From CAWBJP01 sp044867425 (GTDB lineage: Bacteria; Actinomycetota; Acidimicrobiia; IMCC26256; BP-133): 64,000 bases of DNA. The stretch covers positions 1 through 64,000 of the forward strand of contig JBIOUX010000121.1 of assembly GCA_044867425.1 (NCBI GenBank), written 5' to 3'. The notes below the pieces were generated by a model. It worked only from the letters and a program-made list of their open reading frames with translations, was not told where the DNA came from and did not search any database. The position numbers and the translations under genes are program-made. Below, piece after piece: positions 59,065 through 64,000 of this stretch; the first letter of the stretch is position 1; each line of letters begins with the position of its first letter.

Positions 59065-60147
59065 TCAGGCCCCCCGGCCCCGGCCGGCCAGGAGGGGGAC
59101 GAGCATCTCCTCGGGGGTGAGGCTGCCGTGGCCGGCCACCAGCCTGGTCTCCTGGGGGTGGGTGGGGTCGACGAAGGCCACCGACCCCCGGGCGGCCAGG
59201 GTCACGTCGCCGAGCCGGGACAACACGGGCCCGGGCGGGGGTTCAGGTCCGAGCCAGCCTTCGTCGACCAGCCGGTCCCGGGAGAAGACCCAGGCCCGGT
59301 CACCGCAGAACTCCTCGGCCGCCCGGGCCAGCGCCCCGGTGGCCCCGGGCCGGGCGTGGAGATAGCGGAAACGGGCGTCCCCGGCATAGGCGGTGACCAT
59401 CTTGGCCAGGGGTCCCAGTTCCACCCACTTCCGGAACTGGACCTGCCCGTGGTCGGAGGTCACCACCAGCGCCGCCCGCGCCGGCAGTGCCCCCAGCAGG
59501 TCCCGCACCAGCCGGTCGGTGGCGGCCAGTTCGGCCGGGAAGAACCCGTCCTCCAGGCCGTACTCGTGGGCCACCTTGTCGACGCCGTCGTAATAGGCGT
59601 ACACCAGCGGCTCGCCTGCTCCCACCAGGCGCCGCACGTGCTCCACCAGGGTGGCCGTGGTCCGCCAACCGACGAAGCGGGCCCCGTTCATGTGGACCTC
59701 GGTGAAGCCCGTGCGGGCGAACTCGCCCCGGGTCACCACGGGGACGGGCCGGCCCAGGAAGGCGGGCACGGAGGCCACCGTGTCCGGCGCCGGCGGCCGG
59801 CCTTCGGGCACGCGCCAGCGCAGCACGTCGAGAACCTGGCCCCCGACCCGCATCCGGTAGCCGACGATTCCGTGGCGGGCCGGGGCGGTTCCGGTGGCGA
59901 TCGAGGTGAGGGCGGCGGCCGTGGTGGAGGGCACCACGGTGGTGATCGGCCCCCCCTCCAGGGCGGTCAGCACCGGGGGCCGGTGCTGCTCCAGGGCCCG
60001 CCATCCGACGCCGTCGAGGACGAGGAGGACCACCGCTTGGGCCCCCTCCAGGCACGACGGCAGCCAGGCAGCGGGCTGAGCCCCCAGTAGGGCGGGAACC
60101 AGCCCCGCCACCGAGGAGCCCAGGTAGTCGGGCGAGATCGGCTCCAT
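59065..60147 (-). CDS. Type I phosphodiesterase/nucleotide pyrophosphatase family protein
   Basis: A 360-residue alkaline-phosphatase-superfamily hydrolase. Metal-site motifs: VVLLVLDGVGWRAL, the nucleophile in TVVPSTTAAALTSIATGTAP (Thr or Ser), YAYYDGVDKVAHEYG, VVTSDHGQVQF and the late GHGSLTPEEM. It has no signal peptide and should be cytosolic. ATG 60147 overlaps the TGA of a leader reading frame (TGATG), copy 3 of the MALR family. Confidence 0.88.
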   Translation of the reverse strand: MEPISPDYLGSSVAGLVPALLGAQPAAWLPSCLEGAQAVVLLVLDGVGWRALEQHRPPVLTALEGGPITTVVPSTTAAALTSIATGTAPARHGIVGYRMRVGGQVLDVLRWRVPEGRPPAPDTVASVPAFLGRPVPVVTRGEFARTGFTEVHMNGARFVGWRTTATLVEHVRRLVGAGEPLVYAYYDGVDKVAHEYGLEDGFFPAELAATDRLVRDLLGALPARAALVVTSDHGQVQFRKWVELGPLAKMVTAYAGDARFRYLHARPGATGALARAAEEFCGDRAWVFSRDRLVDEGWLGPEPPPGPVLSRLGDVTLAARGSVAFVDPTHPQETRLVAGHGSLTPEEMLVPLLAGRGRGA

Positions 60148-60239
60148 CAGCGGGTCTTGCCGAGCACCAGGGCGGGCACAGGGCGGCTGGGGCTGGGGTC
60201 CCCAGCCGCAGAGCGATGAGCCGCCGGGCGAAGAGCCAT
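60147..60239 (-). CDS. Leader reading frame, copy 3 of the MALR family (30 residues)
   Basis: MALRPAAHRSAAGDPSPSRP begins at ATG 60239 and stops at TGA 60147-60149, overlapping the ATG of the phosphodiesterase gene. Only the first 18 or so codons match copies 1 and 2; the rest is unrelated, yet the frame still ends on the start codon. It fills most of the divergent gap before the Rrf2 gene. The palindrome GGCTGGGG/CCCCAGCC is kept. Confidence 0.5.
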   Translation of the reverse strand: MALRPAAHRSAAGDPSPSRPVPALVLGKTR

Positions 60240-60284
60240 AGGCAGAGCAGGCTAGACGCGGCGGGGCGCGCGACGATGGTCGAT

Positions 60285-60746
60285 ATGAAGGTGTCGACCC
60301 GCGCCGACTACGCCGCCCGGGCGCTGCTGTCGATCGCCCTCCACGGCCATGACCGGCCCACCTCGGTGAAGGAGATCGCCGAGCGCACCGGCCTGCCCCA
60401 GCCCTACCTGGAGCAGATCCTGCTGGTGGTCAAGGGCGCCGGCCTGGCCCGCTCCAAGCGCGGGGTGGGCGGCGGCTACGTCCTGGCCCGCCCGCCCGAA
60501 GAGATCACCTTGGCCGACATCGTGTCCGCCTCCGACGGGCCAATCGCCACCTACTTCGAGGTCCAGGACCACCGGGAGGGCCACTGCGCCCTCCAGGACG
60601 TGTGGGTGGCGGTGTCGGAGGAGATGCGGGCGCTCCTGGAGGGCTTCACCCTGGCCGACCTGGTGCAGAGGACGCTCACCGGTCATCCCGGGGAGCGTCC
60701 AAAGCTGACAGAACCGCTGCCAGTTCAGGCGGCAACGGATCGCTGA
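60285..60746 (+). CDS. Rrf2-family transcriptional regulator
   Basis: A 153-residue winged-helix regulator: MKVSTRADYAARALLSIALH (start helix), SVKEIAERTGLPQPYLEQIL (DNA-binding helices) and RGVGGGYVLARPPEEITLAD (wing). Iron-sulfur Rrf2 proteins carry three Cys residues; here only one (GHCALQ) is present, so it is likely a CymR-like, cluster-free regulator. ATG 60285 is preferred over ATG 60276. Its 3' end overlaps the convergent pseudouridine synthase gene by 71 bases. Confidence 0.88.
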   Translation: MKVSTRADYAARALLSIALHGHDRPTSVKEIAERTGLPQPYLEQILLVVKGAGLARSKRGVGGGYVLARPPEEITLADIVSASDGPIATYFEVQDHREGHCALQDVWVAVSEEMRALLEGFTLADLVQRTLTGHPGERPKLTEPLPVQAATDR

Positions 60747-61608
60747 AGCTCAGGACCTCACCGCTGGCCGGGTGAGTGAAGGCCAGCGAGGTGGCATGGA
60801 GGAAGGGACGGCCCGGTCGGAGCGCGGGGCGGTCCCCCCCATAGGCGGCGTCCCCCACCACCGGATGACCGATGGCGGAGAGGTGCACCCGGATCTGGTG
60901 GGTCCGGCCCGTCTCCAGGCGGCACTCCACCAGGGCGCACACCGGATCGTCGTACTGGTGGCGGACCTCGTAGCCGGTGCGGGCCTCCCGCCCCTCCTCC
61001 TTCACCGCCATGCGGGTCCGGCGGCGATCGGAGCGGCCGATGGGGGCGTCGATCGAACCGCGCCGGGACTCGAACCGGCCCCAGGCCAGGCCGAGGTAGA
61101 CCCGGTTCATCTCCCGGGCGGCCAGGGCGGCGGTGAGGGCGGCATGTGCGGCGGGGGTGCGGGCCACCACCATGAGGCCGCTGGTGTCCCGGTCGAGGCG
61201 GTGCACGATCCCCGGGCGCATGGGGTCACCCACCCCGGCGATGTCCGGGAAACGGTCGAGCAGGCCGCCGGCCAGGGTGCCGGTGGGGTGGCCCGCCCCC
61301 GGGTGCACCACCAGGCCGGCGGGCTTGGAGACGACCACCACGTCGTCGTCGGCGTGGACGACGGTGAAGTCCACCGGCTCCGGCGCCGGCGGGGCCTCGG
61401 GGGCCGGCTCCCCCGTCACCACCACCTCCTCGCCTTCGGCCAGCCGGCGGCTCTTGGCCACCGTCCGCCCTCCCACGATGACCGCCCCCGCCTCCACCAG
61501 GGCGACCACCTCGGCCCGGCTCCAGCCGGTGAGGAGGGCGAGGGCCCGGTCCACCCGTTCGCCGGCCAGGGCGGAGGGGACGGCGAAGCGGCGCTCCGCC
61601 TCGGTCAA
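60676..61608 (-). CDS. RluA/RluD-family pseudouridine synthase
   Basis: A 310-residue RNA-modifying enzyme. An N-terminal S4 domain (GERVDRALALLTGWSRAEVV) precedes the catalytic domain with GIVHRLDRDTSGLMVVA, whose Asp attacks uridine, and GRTHQIRVHLSAIGHPVVGD. Members modify 23S rRNA. TTG 61608 overlaps the lspA stop (TTGA), the conserved lspA-rluD coupling. Confidence 0.93.
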   Translation of the reverse strand: MTEAERRFAVPSALAGERVDRALALLTGWSRAEVVALVEAGAVIVGGRTVAKSRRLAEGEEVVVTGEPAPEAPPAPEPVDFTVVHADDDVVVVSKPAGLVVHPGAGHPTGTLAGGLLDRFPDIAGVGDPMRPGIVHRLDRDTSGLMVVARTPAAHAALTAALAAREMNRVYLGLAWGRFESRRGSIDAPIGRSDRRRTRMAVKEEGREARTGYEVRHQYDDPVCALVECRLETGRTHQIRVHLSAIGHPVVGDAAYGGDRPALRPGRPFLHATSLAFTHPASGEVLSFSDPLPPELAAVLSALDAPRDDR

Positions 61609-62090
61609 GATCGCCAGCCCCGCACCAGCACGATGATCACCCCGATGGTGATGGCGGAATCCGCCAGGTTGAACGTGGGCCAGAAGGAAAGGTCGATGAA
61701 GTCGATGACGTGGCCCCGCAGGAAACCCGGGGCGCGCACCATCCGGTCGATCAGGTTCCCCACCGCTCCACCCAGCACCATGGCCAGGGTGTAGGCCATG
61801 ACCCGGTCCGCCGTCCGCCGGGTGGTACGGACGATGACCACCACCAGGACGGCGGCCAGGACGGCCAGCAGGGGCGTGAAGCCGGTGAAGACGGAAAAAG
61901 CGCCCCCCGGATTGCGGACGAGCCGCAGGGCGAGCACGTCGTCGATCAGCCGGATGGGGCCGTCGGCCAGGGCGCCCACCGCCCAGGCCTTGGTCGCCTG
62001 GTCGAGCGCCACCACGGCGGCCGCCACCAGCAAGGGACCCCGGCTGCTCCGCCGGGAGGCCCGAACGCTGTCATCGGGGACACCGCGCAC
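61605..62090 (-). CDS. lspA: Lipoprotein signal peptidase
   Basis: A 161-residue membrane aspartic protease that removes lipoprotein signal peptides. Motifs: ALDQATKAWAV, RNPGGAFSVFTG, GGAVGNLIDRM and VIDFIDLSFWPTFNLADSAI, holding the two catalytic Asp residues. Four helices are evident. GTG 62090 is the first usable start after the DksA stop at 62102; the N-terminal SVRASRRSSRG is positively charged. Confidence 0.93.
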   Translation of the reverse strand: MRGVPDDSVRASRRSSRGPLLVAAAVVALDQATKAWAVGALADGPIRLIDDVLALRLVRNPGGAFSVFTGFTPLLAVLAAVLVVVIVRTTRRTADRVMAYTLAMVLGGAVGNLIDRMVRAPGFLRGHVIDFIDLSFWPTFNLADSAITIGVIIVLVRGWRS

Positions 62091-62101
62091 CCCGGGGTCG
62101 G

Positions 62102-62926
62102 TCAGCGCCGGCGCTCCTCCCGCGACTTGCACTCGATGCACAGCGCGGCGTAGGGGCGCGCCTCGAGCCGGGCCACGGAGATCCGCTTGCCGCAGCGCTC
62201 GCAGATGCCATAGGTGACGGCGTCCATCCGGGCCAGGGCCCGGTCGACCTCATCCACGGCCGCCCGGGCCGACGCCGACAGGGCCAGGTCGCGCTCCCGC
62301 TCGATGTTGAGGGTGTCGCCCTCGCCCGACTCCTCGTCGAACTGGGTGTCACCCTGCTCCCGCTCCGAGGCCAGGGCTTCGGCCTCGGCCGCCAGGTCGA
62401 GGGCCTGACGGAGGTAGGTCCCCCGCTCCTCCTCCAGGAGGCGGCGCAGCCGCTCCATCGTCTTGGGCGGGAAGGCGGGCGCGGCCGGGGCGGCCTTGGC
62501 CGGCGCTTTGGCCGAGGCCTTGGCGGGCGCCTTGGCCGGGACGGTCTTGGCCGTCGCCTTGGCGGGCGTCTTGGCCGGGGCTTTGGACGGCGCCTTCTTG
62601 GCCGGAGCGGCCTTGGCCGGCGCCTTCTTCGCCGCCGTCTTGGCCGGGGCCGCCTTGGCCGGCGCCTTGGCCGTCCGGGCCGGGGCCTTTGTCGCCTTGA
62701 CCTGCGCCTTTGTCTTGGTGGCCTTGGCCGCCTTGGCGGGAGCCTTGGCGGCGTTGGCCCCGGTCTTCTTGGCCGCCGGCTTGGCCGGCGTCTTGGCCGC
62801 GGTCGCCTTCCCGGAGGCTTTCCCGGTGGCGGCTTTCACTGCCGGCGCCGCCGCTTTGGCGTTGGCGGCCTTGGCCTTCCCGGCCACCGGCTCCTTGAGG
62901 GACTCGCTGGTCCCCGCTCTTGCCAT
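62102..62926 (-). CDS. DksA/TraR zinc-finger protein with histone-like Lys/Ala tail
   Basis: A 274-residue protein. Residues about 15-150 are Ala/Lys/Pro repeats (KAPAKAAPAKTAAKKAPAK), like histone H1 or the HupB tail. Residues about 155-274 are a DksA/TraR module: a helical hairpin (MERLRRLLEEERGTYL) and a C4 zinc finger (CERCGKRI, ALCIECK). The module binds RNA polymerase in relatives; the tail should bind DNA or RNA nonspecifically. ATG 62926 has AAAGGA upstream. Confidence 0.9.
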   Translation of the reverse strand: MARAGTSESLKEPVAGKAKAANAKAAAPAVKAATGKASGKATAAKTPAKPAAKKTGANAAKAPAKAAKATKTKAQVKATKAPARTAKAPAKAAPAKTAAKKAPAKAAPAKKAPSKAPAKTPAKATAKTVPAKAPAKASAKAPAKAAPAAPAFPPKTMERLRRLLEEERGTYLRQALDLAAEAEALASEREQGDTQFDEESGEGDTLNIERERDLALSASARAAVDEVDRALARMDAVTYGICERCGKRISVARLEARPYAALCIECKSREERRR

Positions 62927-63062
62927 GGAGGTCCTTTGTGTCGCCGGGCGCCGTCGCCCGCCCACGGTCAGTGACGACCGCTCACAGGCACGTAATTTTA
63001 CCTGCCAGTCAACACTTTCCCGGCGGACCCTCACGGGGAGTGACAAAGGCGACGGCAAAGGC

Positions 63063-63252
63063 AACGACGCAATGACGGGGGTGAGGGAGCGGCAAGGTTT
63101 CGCCGGACACGGAGGTTTTGCACCTGGGAGGTGCAATTTCTCCGGATTCCGGTCCGCACGGCCCCTGCACTGCGCTTTACGGGCATTGTGCACATGGGAT
63201 GTACAAAACGCCCGAGATTCCGGCCCCCAACCCCCTTCAATGCGCCTTTGTC
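63063..63252. repeat. Composite intergenic repeat region between yggU-type and DksA genes
   Basis: The 330-base gap 62927-63256 has no gene. The plus-strand motif GACGCAATGACGGGGGTGAG (from about 63066) and two inverted copies (reverse complements AAGCGCAGTGCAGGGG near 63163-63178 and AAAGGCGCATTGAAGGGGG near 63231-63249) bracket two 35-nt hairpins. Motif and hairpin both repeat at 70 bp. The rest of the gap (62927-63040) carries the DksA promoter region, AT-rich near 62990-63000. Confidence 0.6.
63110..63214. repeat. 35-nt two-stem hairpin element, copies 2 and 3
   Basis: Copy at 63110-63144: outer stem CGGAG/CTCCG, inner stem TTGCACCT/AGGTGCAA, loop GGG. Copy at 63180-63214: outer CGGGC/GCCCG, inner GTGCACAT/ATGTACAA with two mismatches, loop GGG. 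Starts are exactly 70 bp apart. Compared with 53213-53247, changes in both stems of the first copy are compensatory. Confidence 0.75.
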
Positions 63253-63256
63253 TTCC

Positions 63257-63616
63257 CTACCGCGTCGGCAGCCGCTTCCCGCCGGTCCCACCCTCGGGTG
63301 CCGCCGCCCCCTCCAGGGCCACCCGGAGCCGCTTCTCGACCTCGGCGGCCTCCACACCCCGCAGCCGGTAGCGCTTGGACCGCGAGGTGGCGCCGCTGGT
63401 CAGCTCCAGGTCCGAGCGGGCGACGCCCAGCGCCTCGGCCAGCAGGGCCTCGGTGGCCTCGTTGGCCCGGCCTTCGACCGGTGGCGCGGCGACTCGCACC
63501 TTGAGGGCGTCGCCGTGGCGGCCCACCACCGCCGAGCGGCCGGCCCCGGGCTGGACGTGGACGTGGATCACCACGCCGTCGTCGGTCTCGTCGTAGAGGT
63601 CAGACAGGTCGGCCAC
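63257..63616 (-). CDS. YggU/DUF167 family protein
   Basis: A 119-residue protein of the DUF167/YggU family, a small alpha/beta fold of unknown function. Hallmarks: VVIHVHVQPGAGRSAVVGRH, LKVRVAAPPVEGRANEA and LELTSGATSRSKRYRLRG. The start is GTG 63616. It is divergent from ileS with only 17 bases between start codons, so the two promoters must overlap coding sequence or be very compact. Confidence 0.88.
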   Translation of the reverse strand: MADLSDLYDETDDGVVIHVHVQPGAGRSAVVGRHGDALKVRVAAPPVEGRANEATEALLAEALGVARSDLELTSGATSRSKRYRLRGVEAAEVEKRLRVALEGAAAPEGGTGGKRLPTR

Positions 63617-63633
63617 GCCGGTACTCTACGCCG

Positions 63634-64000
63634 ATGGCTTTTCCCCCCGTAGAAGCCAATGTGGACTTCGTCGCCCTTGAGGAGCGCGTCCTCGAGCGGT
63701 GGCGGGCGCTCAGGCTCTTCGAGGAGAGCCTGCGCCGGCGCGAGGGGGCGCCGGAGTGGGTCTTCTACGAGGGTCCGCCGACGGCCAACGGCCGTCCCGG
63801 CCTGCACCACGTGTGGGCCCGGACGTTCAAGGACCTCTTCCCCCGGTTCCACACCATGCGGGGCCGCTACGTGGCCCGCAAGGGCGGCTGGGACTGCCAC
63901 GGCCTGCCGGTGGAGGTGGAAGTCGAGAAGGAGCTGGGGCTGTCGGGCAAGACCCAGATCCGCGACTACGGGATCGAGGCCTTCAACGCCCGCTGCCGGG
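63634..64000 (+). CDS. ileS: Isoleucyl-tRNA synthetase, N-terminal part
   Basis: The first 122 codons of a class I synthetase that charges tRNA-Ile. Visible motifs: EGPPTANGRPGLHHVWARTF, where GLHHV is the HIGH signature region, and RKGGWDCHGLPVEVEVEKEL, characteristic of IleRS. The sequence runs off the window at 64000. ATG 63634 starts AFPPVEANVDFVALEERVLE, typical of the actinobacterial enzyme. Confidence 0.93.
   Translation, partial: MAFPPVEANVDFVALEERVLERWRALRLFEESLRRREGAPEWVFYEGPPTANGRPGLHHVWARTFKDLFPRFHTMRGRYVARKGGWDCHGLPVEVEVEKELGLSGKTQIRDYGIEAFNARCR

Noticed and set aside
62463..63371. Plus-strand open frame opposite the DksA/TraR gene
   Set aside because: It is the complement of the Ala/Lys repeat tail and has no features of its own.

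Overview
The window is a very GC-rich (roughly 70 percent or more) bacterial chromosome segment. High GC, frequent GTG/TTG starts, 4-bp ATGA/GTGA/TTGA overlaps, a DUF3151 protein, a histone-tailed DksA/TraR protein and the ileS-traR-lspA-rluD-dnaE neighbourhood all point to Actinobacteria. Secreted proteins ending in GYWLVASDGG repeats make class Acidimicrobiia the most likely home. That placement is inference from family knowledge; no rRNA or tRNA gene was seen.

Layout. 0-1.1 kb: a decayed TacA/TacT-type toxin-antitoxin pair (antitoxin intact, GNAT toxin frameshifted and without a normal start). 1.2-8 kb: SHOCT protein, a 1.1-kb-residue-class secreted propeller protein, DUF3151 and a TIMP-like anchored protein. 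8-15 kb: cupin, MpaB-like oxygenase, M20 peptidase, secreted acidic repeat protein, NHL propeller, GH26-like hydrolase, enoyl-CoA hydratase. 15-21 kb: intergenic repeat array, second propeller protein with the same C-terminal repeats, acyl-CoA synthetase, SixA phosphatase, ParA-like ATPase. 21-25 kb: sensor kinase, single-REC regulator and REC-GGDEF-EAL protein in one operon. 25-30 kb: SodC-like protein and an operon of ABC exporter, ECF sigma factor and membrane proteins. 30-34 kb: DUF255 protein and two response regulators. 34-50 kb: a minus-strand operon of about 14 kb with a REC-LuxR-adenylate cyclase fusion, one ABC ATPase, four FtsX-type permeases and a NarL-type histidine kinase, divergent from a cyclic-nucleotide-binding protein. 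50-64 kb: SpoIID protein, RDD protein, dnaE, NUDIX hydrolase, pilin-phytase fusion, phosphodiesterase, Rrf2 regulator, rluD-type synthase, lspA, DksA/TraR, YggU and the start of ileS.

Functional picture. The 32-50 kb block reads as one signalling unit: a sensor kinase, receivers, a receiver-controlled cAMP synthase, a cAMP-binding effector and an ABC machine of the MacB/FtsX type. The 53-64 kb block is core replication, envelope and RNA-modification genes. Several large secreted propeller proteins suggest a rich cell-surface repertoire.

Non-coding signals may be the newest part. (1) Three copies of a leader of about 80-90 bp each encode a short reading frame (MALR...AAHR..AAG) whose stop codon overlaps the start codon of three unrelated minus-strand genes. 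(2) A 71-bp palindromic unit is tandemly repeated twice at 15.3 kb and three times at 49.6 kb. (3) A 35-nt two-stem hairpin occurs after dnaE and twice, 70 bp apart, after yggU, with compensatory changes in both stems. (4) Short inverted motifs flank three of these hairpin regions, giving a MITE-like layout. (5) Two facing DnaA-box-like sites precede dnaE.
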